64,000 bases of DNA, taken from the NCBI GenBank assembly GCA_028532815.1, contig JAQQAS010000044.1, positions 1 through 64,000 on the forward strand, in the 5' to 3' direction. Below the pieces are notes generated by a model. That model was not told where the DNA came from, ran no database searches, and saw nothing but the letters and a program-made list of their open reading frames with translations. Both the position numbers and the translations under genes were made by a program. The stretch is from Pleomorphochaeta sp. (GTDB lineage: Bacteria; Spirochaetota; Spirochaetia; Sphaerochaetales; Sphaerochaetaceae). This document shows, one piece after another, positions 35,200 to 45,215 of this stretch; the stretch's first letter is position 1, and every line of letters begins with the position of its first letter.

Positions 35200-36384
35200 A
35201 TGAATAGTTTTACTTATTATACTCCAACAAAAGTCATTTTTAAAGAAAATGGTGAAGTTGATTGTGCTAAAGAATTAAAAGTGTTTAATCCTAAAAAAGT
35301 TTTAATTCATTATGGTGGCAAAAGTGCTATAAAATCCGGTCTAATTGATAGAGTTAAGAATACTTTAGAAGAAGAAAATATTGAATATGTTTTATTAGGT
35401 GGTGTAGTTGCTAACCCTCTATTGTCTAAAGTACATGAAGGAATTGATCTTTGTAAAAAAGAAGGTGTTGATTTCATTTTAGCTGTAGGTGGTGGAAGTG
35501 TTATAGATTCTTCTAAAGCTATTGCAATAGGATTATATAATGGTGGAGAGGTTTGGGACTTTTTTGAAGGTACAAGAGAAGTAAAAGGCTCTTATCCTGT
35601 TGCAACTATTTTAACAATTGCTGCTGCTGGATCAGAAATGAGTAAAGGCTGTGTTATTACTAAAGATGAAGGTATGTTAAAAAGATCTACAGGCCATCCT
35701 GATGCTGCATGTCGTTTTGCAATTATGAATCCTTTATTAACTTTAACATTACCAAATTATCAAACATTTAGTGGTTGTGTTGATATATTAATGCACACTA
35801 TGGAAAGATATTTAAATACTGATGGAGATCAAAATCTAGATATTACTGATGAAATTGCTGAAGGCTTAATGCGATCTGTTATTAAAAATGCATTAATTTT
35901 AAAAGATAATCCTAAAGATGTTAAAGCTAGGTGGAATATTATGTGGGCAAGTAGTTTATCACATAATGGATTAACTGGCTGTGGTACTAATTCAGGAGAA
36001 TGGGCAGTTCATAAAATTGAACATGAATTAGGTGGTAAATATGATGTTGCTCACGGAGCAGGTCTTAGTGCCGTATTTACAAGTTGGGCTCTTTATGTCT
36101 TTGATAAAATTGAAGATAGACTAGAAAAATTTGCTCTAAATGTTTTTGGAGTTGAAAAACAAGCAAGTTCTAAAGAAACAGCTCTTCTAGGAATTGAAAA
36201 ATTGAATGAGTTCTACCATAAAATAGACATGCCAACTAATCTTAAAGAATTAGGAGTTGATCCTAGTGATGAAGAGATTGTAGAGCTAAGTATTAAAGCG
36301 ACTAACTTTGGTAAGAGGTTAATTGGAACAACAATTGGTCTTGATAAAGATGATTTAATTAAAATTTATACTAAAGCAAGATAA
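35200..36384 (+). CDS. Iron-containing alcohol dehydrogenase (butanol dehydrogenase type)
   Basis: 394 residues. 'VGGGSVIDSSKA' binds NAD(P); metal ligands are in 'CVDILMHTMERY' and 'DVAHGAGLS'. Closest to NADH/NADPH-dependent butanol dehydrogenases (YqhD/BdhA group), which reduce short aldehydes. It has its own unit between two terminators, with GAGGAG before the ATG. It probably regenerates NAD(P) in fermentation or removes toxic aldehydes. Confidence 0.9.
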   Translation: MNSFTYYTPTKVIFKENGEVDCAKELKVFNPKKVLIHYGGKSAIKSGLIDRVKNTLEEENIEYVLLGGVVANPLLSKVHEGIDLCKKEGVDFILAVGGGSVIDSSKAIAIGLYNGGEVWDFFEGTREVKGSYPVATILTIAAAGSEMSKGCVITKDEGMLKRSTGHPDAACRFAIMNPLLTLTLPNYQTFSGCVDILMHTMERYLNTDGDQNLDITDEIAEGLMRSVIKNALILKDNPKDVKARWNIMWASSLSHNGLTGCGTNSGEWAVHKIEHELGGKYDVAHGAGLSAVFTSWALYVFDKIEDRLEKFALNVFGVEKQASSKETALLGIEKLNEFYHKIDMPTNLKELGVDPSDEEIVELSIKATNFGKRLIGTTIGLDKDDLIKIYTKAR

Positions 36385-36402
36385 TATTCTTTTATTAAAA
36401 AT

Positions 36403-36438
36403 AAGCCTCTAGAGTGATATCTAGAGGCTTTATTTTAT
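36403..36438. terminator. Bidirectional terminator
   Basis: AAGCCTCTAGA (36403-36413) pairs with TCTAGAGGCTT (36420-36430). T-rich tails are found on both strands. It separates the convergent alcohol dehydrogenase and rlmKL genes. Confidence 0.88.
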
Positions 36439-38676
36439 CTATTGAATAGTTTCTTTTTTAACAACTTTTTTAGGTTTTTTTCTAACCTTAATAACTTGTC
36501 TTTCTCTAATTAAATAACATTGGTGGATTTTTGGATTTCTTTCAAAATCTAAACCAATAGATTCTGGTGTAATATTTTTTACATCATAATCTTGATAAAT
36601 GTAGTTATCTAGTTCGAATTTTCTATTATTATTACTAAAAATTAAGATACCATCTTTATCTAAGTGTCTCATACAAAGGTGAATTAATCTCTTATGATCT
36701 CTTTGAACATCAAAGGAATCTCTCCCTTTACCATTTGAGAAAGTTGGTGGGTCGCAGAAAATTAAGTCAAACTTATCATAAGAATTATATAGATAACTCA
36801 TACAATCTTCTTTGTAGTAAAAGTGATTCATTGATTTAAAATCGTTTAAAGCCATATTTTTCATAGCCCAATCTAAATAAGTAGAAGAAGCATCAACACT
36901 TACAGTTGAAAGAGCTTTTCCCATTGCAGCTTGAACAGTAGCTGTTCCAGTGTAACAGAAAAGATTTAAAAAACGAGTATCTTTTGCTAATTCTTTTAGT
37001 TTCTTTCTAATTGGTCTATGATCTAAGAAAATGCCCGTATCTAAATAATCGGTAAAGTTGACTAGATATTTTGCTTCATTTTCTTTAACAATAATAAATC
37101 TATTTTTGCTACTTAATTTTTCATATTGATTTGTACCTTTTTGTCTGTTTCTAGTTTTTACAAAGATTTTATCAATATCTATATTAGTAGCTCTTTCTGT
37201 TGCATAGATTAATTCCTCAAGACGTTTTTGAGCAACTTCTTCTTCAATAGTTGAAGGGGCAGCATATTCACTTAGTACTATATATTTGCCATCATACATA
37301 TCAATTGATGCATTATATTCAGGCATATCAGCATCATATATTCTATAGTTTGTAACACCTTCTTTTTCCATTTCGAAACTTAATTTTTCAAGGTTTTTCA
37401 ACAATCTATTGTATGCCATTTGTGCACCTTCACTTAAAGGTTGTGAAAGTCTTTCTTTTCTCTTCTCTTCTGCTTTTCTAATAAATTCTTGTCTTTCTTC
37501 GTCGCTAAATACATAGTAATGAGCAACTTGGCAAGGAATATTAGCATTCATAACTGAATTAGTTCTATTCGGTTTCATATTTACATAACCGAGGAGTTCT
37601 TTCTCACCACAAAGAATAGAAGCATGCCAACCACCAAAATATTGGTTTAGAGTTTTACCTAAATTAGTATATAGAGTTTCAATATTGCTTTCTTCTAGAC
37701 GTACACCATAAGGAGGGTCTGTGATGATATATCCTTTGGCAGATGGAACATCTTCTTTAGTAATATTTGTAAAGTCTTTTGTTGAGAATTCAATTTTATC
37801 AGCAACACCTGCAGCTTTTGCATTTTTTTTAGCAACTTCAATAGCTTTTGGATCAATATCCCAACCATAGAATTTAAATTCTCTTTTACTTCCAATTTCT
37901 TCTTCTTCAATAGCTTTGTTGAGAACTTTTGACCAAACTGCATCATCATGAACAGGTAATTTAAAGAATGCAAATCTGTCAACATCAATTAAGCCAGGAG
38001 CTACTTTGCTTGCCCAAAGTGCAGCTTCTATTAAGATAGTACCGGCACCACAAAATGGATCTAATAAGGTTGGGATTTCTTCAGTATTATCATCTTCTAA
38101 AACTCTTCTAAATTCGCTTCTTTTAATAACAGTTGCTGCTAGAGTTTCTCTAAGGGAAGCATCAATAAAAGCTAAACGATATCCTCTTTTATGAAGTTTT
38201 CTACCTGAGAAATCAACAAAATATAGTACACTATCGCCTCTAACGTGGATATGGAAAGTTACATCTGGATCATCCTTTTCAACATTAGGTCTTTCCCCAT
38301 CAAACTTTTCTTTAATCCTATCAACAATAGCATCTTTTAATCTGATTGCTGCAAAGTGAGCATTTTTCAACCACTTACAATTTTTAACTGTTTGTGTAAT
38401 TGCAAAGGTAGTTTGAGGATTAATCCAATCTTCCCATGGGATTTCCATAGCACTTTGATAAAGTTCATCAGCATTAATTACATCATCGTCATGATATAAT
38501 GCTAGCATAAGACGAGATGCTACTCTTGAATAAAGAGTAAATCTATAAGCTGTCTCTAAATCACATTCAAATTCAACACCACCATTAGTTGTGTTGGTTT
38601 CTTCAATTCCTAAAGCCTTAATTTCATGCTCTAAGATATCTTGTTGGTTTGCTGCGCACGTTGCAAAAAAAACCAT
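36439..38676 (-). CDS. rlmL: Bifunctional 23S rRNA methyltransferase RlmKL
   Basis: 745 residues, the length of fused RlmL-RlmK. An N-terminal THUMP region, then an m2G methyltransferase with 'LLDPFCGAGTILIEAALWA' and 'DPPYGVRL', and from about 500 the m7G half with 'LFCYTGTATVQAA' and 'DPPTFSNGKG'. It modifies G2445 and G2069 in E. coli numbering. The C-terminus is basic. TAAGGAG precedes the ATG. Ordinary housekeeping gene. Confidence 0.93.
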   Translation of the reverse strand: MVFFATCAANQQDILEHEIKALGIEETNTTNGGVEFECDLETAYRFTLYSRVASRLMLALYHDDDVINADELYQSAMEIPWEDWINPQTTFAITQTVKNCKWLKNAHFAAIRLKDAIVDRIKEKFDGERPNVEKDDPDVTFHIHVRGDSVLYFVDFSGRKLHKRGYRLAFIDASLRETLAATVIKRSEFRRVLEDDNTEEIPTLLDPFCGAGTILIEAALWASKVAPGLIDVDRFAFFKLPVHDDAVWSKVLNKAIEEEEIGSKREFKFYGWDIDPKAIEVAKKNAKAAGVADKIEFSTKDFTNITKEDVPSAKGYIITDPPYGVRLEESNIETLYTNLGKTLNQYFGGWHASILCGEKELLGYVNMKPNRTNSVMNANIPCQVAHYYVFSDEERQEFIRKAEEKRKERLSQPLSEGAQMAYNRLLKNLEKLSFEMEKEGVTNYRIYDADMPEYNASIDMYDGKYIVLSEYAAPSTIEEEVAQKRLEELIYATERATNIDIDKIFVKTRNRQKGTNQYEKLSSKNRFIIVKENEAKYLVNFTDYLDTGIFLDHRPIRKKLKELAKDTRFLNLFCYTGTATVQAAMGKALSTVSVDASSTYLDWAMKNMALNDFKSMNHFYYKEDCMSYLYNSYDKFDLIFCDPPTFSNGKGRDSFDVQRDHKRLIHLCMRHLDKDGILIFSNNNRKFELDNYIYQDYDVKNITPESIGLDFERNPKIHQCYLIRERQVIKVRKKPKKVVKKETIQ

Positions 38677-38752
38677 ACTTTTTCTCCTTACCTCTGATTC
38701 CCCAGAGATTGTTTAAAATTATATTTCTTCTTACTGTTCAATTGTAAGAAAA

Positions 38753-39670
38753 TTACTTAAATAGATCTTTTATTTCTTTCTCACTAAATTCATAACTACT
38801 GTTACAATTTAAACAAGAAAGATAAAGAGGGAATGGTCCATCTTTTAAAATTGATTGTTTTTCATCTTTTGGCAAACCCATTAAATGTTTTGCAAAATTA
38901 TCCTTTGAACAAGAGCAGTAAAATCCAACCTTTTGCTCAGATAAATGGTTTGCTGTTGGAAAATTTGCTAAAATATACTCTTTTGGACTAGTATTTTGTG
39001 TAATGTTTTTTGCAAGAGATGGTAAATTTTTAGCCTTTTCTTCCATGTTAATTAAGTCTTCTTCACTACAGCCTGGTAAAGCTTGAATAAATAATCCACC
39101 TGCACCCATAATTCTGCCTTCTCTATCAAAGTCGATAGACAAATTGAAAAGGGAAGGGGTTTGTTCACTTTCATTAAAATAGGAAGCCAAATCTTGAGCT
39201 AAATTTCCACTTTGAAGCATAACTTGGCCAGTAAATGGAGCTTTATTTCCTTCAAGTATTTTTGAAACTGTTAAAAAACCAGGACCGTATAAAGAACTAG
39301 TATCATAGCTAGTTAGAGGCTCTTTTAGTTCAATTGGGTTGTTTTTTAAATACCCTCTAACAGCACCATTTGCCCAACCTTCTGTATAAATTCCACCAAT
39401 TGGACCGCCGCACTCAATTGTTAATTGAACTCTGTCATTTTCCTTAACTGTTGCAGATAATAGTGCATTTGCAATGTATGCTTGGCCTAAAACAAGAGAT
39501 TCTACAACTCCTGTATCATGATTTGCTCTCATTTGATTTAATAAATGAGTTGCACTTATTATTGTTGCTCTAAAATTGTTGTTTTCAAGAAGGAATACTT
39601 CTCTTGTATCTTCACTTAAATTATTAAGTTGTTTTTTTAATATTTCATCAGTAATTTGTTTTTTTATCAT
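38753..39670 (-). CDS. hslO: Redox-regulated chaperone Hsp33
   Basis: About 305 residues. The C-terminal zinc/redox switch is present as CSC ('FYCSCSKDN') and CLNC ('LSCLNCNSSY'). Mid-protein 'GGPIGGIYTEGWANGAVRGYL' is typical. It protects proteins during oxidative unfolding. I use ATG 39670; a TTG at 39679 would add three residues. No strong ribosome site is seen for either. Confidence 0.93.
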   Translation of the reverse strand: MIKKQITDEILKKQLNNLSEDTREVFLLENNNFRATIISATHLLNQMRANHDTGVVESLVLGQAYIANALLSATVKENDRVQLTIECGGPIGGIYTEGWANGAVRGYLKNNPIELKEPLTSYDTSSLYGPGFLTVSKILEGNKAPFTGQVMLQSGNLAQDLASYFNESEQTPSLFNLSIDFDREGRIMGAGGLFIQALPGCSEEDLINMEEKAKNLPSLAKNITQNTSPKEYILANFPTANHLSEQKVGFYCSCSKDNFAKHLMGLPKDEKQSILKDGPFPLYLSCLNCNSSYEFSEKEIKDLFK

Positions 39671-39850
39671 AGCGGACAAAGATTAGGGTAAAAGTCTTAT
39701 TTTTTCAAGATGTAAATCCTTATCTTATATATAATATCACCTTAAAAATTTTAAAGTTTGATTATTTATATAAAATAGATAGTCATAATTAAAATATTTC
39801 ACTATTTTATTATTAAGTGTGTCGTATTTATTACATTTTAAAAAAACTAA

Positions 39851-39900
39851 TTGACATTTTAAAATATAATTAGTAAGGTTAATTAGTCATGTAGTTAACC
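39851..39900 (+). promoter_or_regulatory. Promoter and inverted-repeat operator of the exporter operon
   Basis: TTGACA (39851-39856) and TATAAT (39865-39870) are both present but only 8 bases apart, so they cannot form one promoter; TATAAT probably acts as -10. Just beyond it GGTTAATTA (39877-39885) pairs with TAGTTAACC (39892-39900), a 9-pair repeat with one G-T and a spacer of 6. A repressor site at the start point is likely; the regulator is not identified. Confidence 0.5.
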
Positions 39901-39940
39901 ATTTAACTTAAATGATGATAATTAATTAAGTGAGTAAAGA

Positions 39941-40669
39941 ATGAAAGAAAAGAAGGTTGTTCTAATTACAGGTGGTGCTAATGCCCTAGCAAAGGAGATA
40001 GCAATTGCTTTATCTAAAGAAAATAAAGTTATAATTCACTATAATGAGAGTGAAAAAGCTGCAATTTCTGCTTTGAGTTTAATTGGAGAAATAAACTGTA
40101 AATTAATTCAATGTGATTTTAATAAAGAAGAAGCAGAAACTTTTTTTAAAAGATCGATTGAATTATTTGGAACTATTGATGTAATCATTAACGCATCTTC
40201 AATTTTTGAGAAAATTGATACTGAACAATTAAATAAATCAACATTAGTTAAATATTATAATATTCACTCGATATTTCCACTTTTATTAACAACTGAATTT
40301 TATAAATGGTTGAAGTTTAACAATAGAAAAGGTTCAATAATTAATATAACTGATGCAACTCTGGATAAAAATGTAAAAAATAGAGTTCCCTACTATTTAA
40401 GTAAAGAATCTCTTTCTTTTCAAACTAAGTTATTAGCTAAAGAGTTTGCACCAATTTTAAGAATAAATGAAGTTGCTCCAGGTTTTACATTAGCTAAAAA
40501 ATGGGAAGAAGAATATTTTAAAAAAGTTAATGATGTGTTACCTTTTAAAATAACAAAAGTTGAAGAAATCAATAATGTAATAAAATACTTTATTGCTAGT
40601 AATCAAGTAAGTGGACAATGTATTAAAGTTGATAGTGGCCTATCAATTTTAGAAACAAAATTAGTTTAA
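39941..40669 (+). CDS. Short-chain dehydrogenase/reductase
   Basis: 242 residues of SDR fold. 'VLITGGANALAKEIA' is the cofactor loop (the usual GxxxGxG is loosened), and 'YYLSKESL' has the Tyr-x-x-x-Lys pair. 'APGFTLAKKW' and a short insert recall pteridine reductase/FolM-like SDRs. Substrate unknown. It starts the transcription unit that continues into the exporter genes 34 bases later. The ribosome site is weak. Confidence 0.83.
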   Translation: MKEKKVVLITGGANALAKEIAIALSKENKVIIHYNESEKAAISALSLIGEINCKLIQCDFNKEEAETFFKRSIELFGTIDVIINASSIFEKIDTEQLNKSTLVKYYNIHSIFPLLLTTEFYKWLKFNNRKGSIINITDATLDKNVKNRVPYYLSKESLSFQTKLLAKEFAPILRINEVAPGFTLAKKWEEEYFKKVNDVLPFKITKVEEINNVIKYFIASNQVSGQCIKVDSGLSILETKLV

Positions 40670-40672
40670 AAT

Positions 40673-40703
40673 AAGGAGGCCAAGAATCTTCTTGGTTTAG
40701 TAG
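40673..40703 (+). promoter_or_regulatory. Shine-Dalgarno bridged by a hairpin
   Basis: AAGGAGG (40673-40679) is followed directly by CCAAGA-ATCT-TCTTGG (40680-40695), six pairs, then TTTAGTAG and the ATG at 40704. The linear spacing is 24 bases, too long. With the hairpin folded it is 8, ideal. Phage T4 gene 38 is a known case of this kind. Confidence 0.65.
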
Positions 40704-42179
40704 ATGAAAAAGAAAAAAATATTAACCCTATTTTTGATTTTAATTAGTAGTATTTCCTTTTTGAGTGCAAAATCATTAGAGAGTTTAGTTAATGATTCAA
40801 TAGAAACAAGTACTCAAATAACAAATCTAGAGTTAAATAGAAATTATACTTTATTAGTTTTAGAAAGTAGTGACTTAGATACCAAAACAAAAATTAGTGT
40901 TGGTCTAAATGCCTATACTCTTAGTGCTGAAGATGGTAGTTCGAATAAATATAACCAATACTATGTTGATGGGGGTACTTCAAAATTACTAAATATTGTA
41001 ATCCCGGGGTCCTACACTCCAACTTCTGCTGAGCAAGTTAGTGATACTACAACAATATCCCTTGATGGTGGTATTTTATATGATAGTGAAAGTAGCAATC
41101 AAGAATTTGACGTTAGAGGTAATCTAAGTGTTTCTCATAATTTTTTAATTGGAGATTATACTAATAATAGAACTGATCTTGAAAATCAAATTACTCTTTT
41201 AAATGCTAATAAAACTTATGAATTAGGTCTAATTACTTTTAAGGAAAATGTTTATAATTATGTTTCAAGTATTTTAAATAATGAAAAAAGTCAAAGAGAG
41301 TTTGAAAAGAAAATAAAAGACCAACAGACTTTAATTGATAATAGTTTGTCTTTAAATGAGATTAGTAAAGATTCTATAACTTATAAACAATATTCTTTAA
41401 TTCTAAAAACCTATCAAGATACTTTAGCTACCTTAAAAATCCAATATCAATCTCTAATAGAAAACTTTAAAGATTATACCGGTCTTGATTATGAGAGTGT
41501 TGATGAAATAAGAGAACCTAATTTAGAAATTCCTGAAACAAATGAGGATAGTTTAAGTGTAGAAATCGCTAGATTAAATGTAAGACTTAAACAAGATTTT
41601 ATAGATCAAGTGGAAAGAGAAAAAACTCAAAGTTATATGAATGTTGGAACTAGCATTGATAGACCATATGCAATCGATTCTTCATCTACAAGATATGATG
41701 AAGATATGAGTGTTGAAGCTCAAGCTAAATATACTGCAGATAATTTTTCTATCAATGCAGCAACTCAAGTCAATATTGATTTTACCGATAATACTTATAC
41801 TCCTGGATTTAAAATTGGTGGAACTTGGACAAACGATACAACAACTGATAAAGATATCATTGATAATAAAATAAATGAAAATGAGTTAGTTAAAGCACAA
41901 TTAGAACTGAATTCAACTCTTCAAAGTAAATTCTTAACAAAATTGTCTTTAAATTCTGATGTTATAAATTGGATGTCTCAATACAATCAATTAAAAGATC
42001 AACTTGATTTTAATCAAGATAATCTCAATCTTCAAAAACAAATGTTAGAGGTAGGGCTTGTTTCTCAAAGCGAAATTGATGATTTAATTTTTGATATAGA
42101 ACAATTAAATTATGATAAAAAGATGTTACTAATAGATGGTTTAAATATTGAACTTGATATTGCAAAAATGAACTTATAG
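40704..42179 (+). CDS. TolC-like outer-membrane efflux protein
   Basis: 491 residues with signal peptide 1-22 (ends SFLSA). The rest is mostly long helices, with periodic heptads near 150-260 and 390-490, and two beta-rich stretches with Ser/Thr/Asn repeats, as in TolC halves. It should form the outer-membrane duct of the tripartite pump encoded by the next three genes. The start has a hairpin-bridged ribosome site. Confidence 0.85.
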   Translation: MKKKKILTLFLILISSISFLSAKSLESLVNDSIETSTQITNLELNRNYTLLVLESSDLDTKTKISVGLNAYTLSAEDGSSNKYNQYYVDGGTSKLLNIVIPGSYTPTSAEQVSDTTTISLDGGILYDSESSNQEFDVRGNLSVSHNFLIGDYTNNRTDLENQITLLNANKTYELGLITFKENVYNYVSSILNNEKSQREFEKKIKDQQTLIDNSLSLNEISKDSITYKQYSLILKTYQDTLATLKIQYQSLIENFKDYTGLDYESVDEIREPNLEIPETNEDSLSVEIARLNVRLKQDFIDQVEREKTQSYMNVGTSIDRPYAIDSSSTRYDEDMSVEAQAKYTADNFSINAATQVNIDFTDNTYTPGFKIGGTWTNDTTTDKDIIDNKINENELVKAQLELNSTLQSKFLTKLSLNSDVINWMSQYNQLKDQLDFNQDNLNLQKQMLEVGLVSQSEIDDLIFDIEQLNYDKKMLLIDGLNIELDIAKMNL

Positions 42180-42189
42180 GGGGCTATTA

Positions 42190-43326
42190 ATGGCTGATAT
42201 TTATAAAGATGATGATGTTAAAGAAGTTGGAAAAAATACTACAGTAGATACAGAATCTCAAGTAAGACTTGAAATAAAAAAGAAATTAAAAAAGAAAAGA
42301 AGAAAAAGATTAATTACTTGGATAATTGTTCTATTAATTATTTTTGGTGCATCTTATTTGTATTCTTTCTACCAAACTAATAAACGCCTTCCTTGGCAAG
42401 AAGAATCTGTTGGATCTTTAATACAAGAAACGTATACAGAAACATTAGTTACTGAAGAGATAACACAGCCAACTGTTAATATAAGTGGTTCATTAAGTGC
42501 TTACGATCTTCAAGATGTAATACTTAGAACTAGCGGTGCAATTACTTCTGTAAACTTTGATGAAGGGGACGTAGTAAAGAAAGGCGATATTCTTGCAACT
42601 GTTGATGATACAAATCAACAATATATGATTGCAAAATTAGAAAGTGATATTGAAAGTGCAAAGCTTAGTGGAAATGCAAATGAATTAAAACTGCTTGAGC
42701 TTCAATTAACTAATGCAAAAAATAATCTTGAATATACAAAAGCTGTTGCAAACTTTGATGGTGTTGTGGCTTACCAAGGTTGGGAAGCTGGTGATTATAA
42801 TACAGTAGGTGATACCTCTAATATGATTATTGCTGATTTAAGTAAATTTAAATCTACAGTTGAAATAGATGAAATGGATATCAATAATATAAAAGTTGGA
42901 CAAATTGCTATATTAAATTTTGACTCTCTTCCCGGAGTAACAGCTGAGGCTGTTGTAACTAAAATTCCAATGCTAGGTCGTTATAATTCTCAAGGTTTTG
43001 GTGTTATGGATGTTGAAATAACTATAAATAATCCACCAGAGGGACTTAGAACTGGTTTTACCTTTAATGGAACTATTAAAGGAGATCAAGAGATTAAAAG
43101 AATTATCATAGATCAAGCAACAATTTCTCAAAGTGGTGATGACTCTATTGTTACTAAAAAAATGGAAGATGGTAGCTTAAAAGATGTTGTTGTAAAAGTT
43201 AAGTATTTAGGAGAATCTAAATGTCAAGTTCTATCTGGTGATATTCTTGCCGGAGATACACTAGTTATAAAAAATAATTTAACTTTCCAAGAAGAAATGT
43301 CAAACGGTATGATGGGGAGAAATTAA
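42190..43326 (+). CDS. Periplasmic adaptor (MFP/HlyD-RND family)
   Basis: 378 residues. Basic cytoplasmic N-terminus of about 40 residues (KKKLKKKRRKR), membrane segment about 41-58, then lipoyl half-motifs 'GAITSVNFDEGDVVKKGDILATVDD' split by a short coiled hairpin, and a beta-barrel domain. It joins the MacB-type transporter to TolC. It starts 10 bases after tolC and overlaps the ATPase gene by one base (TAATG). Confidence 0.9.
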   Translation: MADIYKDDDVKEVGKNTTVDTESQVRLEIKKKLKKKRRKRLITWIIVLLIIFGASYLYSFYQTNKRLPWQEESVGSLIQETYTETLVTEEITQPTVNISGSLSAYDLQDVILRTSGAITSVNFDEGDVVKKGDILATVDDTNQQYMIAKLESDIESAKLSGNANELKLLELQLTNAKNNLEYTKAVANFDGVVAYQGWEAGDYNTVGDTSNMIIADLSKFKSTVEIDEMDINNIKVGQIAILNFDSLPGVTAEAVVTKIPMLGRYNSQGFGVMDVEITINNPPEGLRTGFTFNGTIKGDQEIKRIIIDQATISQSGDDSIVTKKMEDGSLKDVVVKVKYLGESKCQVLSGDILAGDTLVIKNNLTFQEEMSNGMMGRN

Positions 43327-44000
43327 TGGTTAAAAATGTTATACATCTTGAGGATGTAAAAAGATATTATCTAGTAGGTGATTTCTTTGTAAAAGCTCTT
43401 GATGGTGTTTCTCTTGATATTGAAAGAGGTGAATTTACAGCCATAATGGGACCTTCTGGAAGTGGTAAATCAACTATGATGAATTTAATTGGTTGCTTAG
43501 ATACTGCAACTAGTGGAAATATATTTATAGATGGAGAAAATACCGCTGGTTTAAATGAAACTGAATTAGCATATATTAGAAATAAAAAAGTTGGATTTGT
43601 TTTTCAACAGTTCAATTTGTTGGGTAAGGAAAGTGCTCTGAGAAATGTTGAAACTCCATTATTATATGCTGGAATGAAACCTAAAGAGAGAAAAAGAAAA
43701 GCTATTGAAGCTCTTGAGAAAGTAGGTTTAAGTGATCGAATGTATCATAGGCCAAATGAATTATCAGGTGGGCAAAAGCAGAGAGTTGCAATTGCTAGAG
43801 CTATTGTAAGTAATCCTGCTATCTTATTAGCAGATGAACCAACAGGAGCGCTTGATTCAAAAACGGGAAGCCAAATAATGCAATTGTTTGAAGAATTAAA
43901 TGCAGAAGGAAGGACTGTTGTTTTTGTAACTCATGATAGAGATTTAGGAAATAGATGTAGAAGACAAATCCATATTAGAGATGGAAGGATAGAGGAGTAG
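43326..44000 (+). CDS. MacB/LolD-type ABC ATPase
   Basis: 224 residues. Walker A 'GPSGSGKST', signature 'LSGGQKQRV', Walker B 'LLADEPTGALD'. Split from its permease, unlike E. coli MacB where both are fused. It drives the tripartite exporter of peptides, lipids or drugs. Confidence 0.92.
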   Translation: MVKNVIHLEDVKRYYLVGDFFVKALDGVSLDIERGEFTAIMGPSGSGKSTMMNLIGCLDTATSGNIFIDGENTAGLNETELAYIRNKKVGFVFQQFNLLGKESALRNVETPLLYAGMKPKERKRKAIEALEKVGLSDRMYHRPNELSGGQKQRVAIARAIVSNPAILLADEPTGALDSKTGSQIMQLFEELNAEGRTVVFVTHDRDLGNRCRRQIHIRDGRIEE

Positions 44001-44005
44001 CCTAT

Positions 44006-45193
44006 ATGTTTTGGGAAAATGTAAAACTAGCCTTATCTGCTATGAAAAGTAGTAAAATGCGAACTGCTCTATCTCTACTTGGTATTGTAATTGGTGTTGG
44101 TGCTGTTGTAGCTATTCTAAATTTAGGAGATAGTGCCTCTCAAAATATAACAAAAAGTTTAAATGCAGGCGGTACTGATATAATTACTATTTGGACACAA
44201 CCTGATGAGAGAACAGAAGATGTTTTTACAAGTGAATTTGGAAATACTTTGAAAAATAGTGTTGAGGGGATCGATTCTGTATTACCACAAATGATGAGCT
44301 CTGGAGCAATAAGATCTAATAAAAAGAGTGTTGGTGCTCAGATTATGGGAACTGAATCATTATATTTTAGTGCACAAAATCTTTCCTTTGATAAAGGAAG
44401 AGCATATACTTTAGAACAGAATATTAATAATAAAGAAGTAGTAGTTATTGGATATAATATAGCTCAAGAATTATTTGAAAATGAAAATCCCATTGGAAAG
44501 AGAGTTAATTTTATTCTTCAATCTGGTGCTGTTAAAAGTTATGAAGTAGTTGGCGTTTTAGCTAAAAAAGAACAATCATATACAATGAGTTTTGATAATT
44601 CTGTTTTTATTCCTTTCAATACTTTTACAACTAAATTAGTTAACAATGATGTGGTATCAAGCTATGTAGTGAAAACAAATAAAAACTATGACACTATAGA
44701 AGTTAGTGATAATTTAAATAGATTTTTAGATACCTCTGTTGGAAATGATAGTTATCAAAGTTTTTCACCTGCTATGATTACTACTATGGCAAATGAAGTT
44801 ACTGCAACATTGAGTTTATTCTTAGCTGCAATTGCTGGTATCTCCCTTTTAGTAGGAGGTATTGGGATTATGAATATTATGCTTGTAAGTGTTGCTGAAA
44901 GGACAAAAGAAATCGGAATTAGAAAAGCTTTAGGTGCTTCTCCATCTGTAATTAGAGGACAATTTATTGTTGAAGCTGTAACTCTTACTTTACTCGGAGG
45001 TTTCTTAGGTATAATATTTGGTAGTTTCATTAGTCTAGCTGTAACAAATTTGGCTGGATGGACTTTAACACTATCATATAAATCCTTTATAGTAGCAGTA
45101 GGCTTTAGTATGTTCGTTGGTATTTTCTTTGGATGGTATCCTGCAATGACCGCTTCAAAGTTAGATCCTATTGAAGCCTTAAATTATGAATAA
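44006..45193 (+). CDS. MacB-type ABC permease
   Basis: 395 residues with the MacB layout: first membrane helix at about 20-42 ('SLLGIVIGVGAVVA'), a large periplasmic domain to about 270, then three helices with 'GGIGIMNIMLVSV.ERTKEIGIRKALGA'. It makes periplasmic substrate enter TolC through mechanotransmission (known for the family). It starts 5 bases after the ATPase gene. Confidence 0.92.
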   Translation: MFWENVKLALSAMKSSKMRTALSLLGIVIGVGAVVAILNLGDSASQNITKSLNAGGTDIITIWTQPDERTEDVFTSEFGNTLKNSVEGIDSVLPQMMSSGAIRSNKKSVGAQIMGTESLYFSAQNLSFDKGRAYTLEQNINNKEVVVIGYNIAQELFENENPIGKRVNFILQSGAVKSYEVVGVLAKKEQSYTMSFDNSVFIPFNTFTTKLVNNDVVSSYVVKTNKNYDTIEVSDNLNRFLDTSVGNDSYQSFSPAMITTMANEVTATLSLFLAAIAGISLLVGGIGIMNIMLVSVAERTKEIGIRKALGASPSVIRGQFIVEAVTLTLLGGFLGIIFGSFISLAVTNLAGWTLTLSYKSFIVAVGFSMFVGIFFGWYPAMTASKLDPIEALNYE

Positions 45194-45215
45194 AAATGAG
45201 TTTGGTAAAATATAG

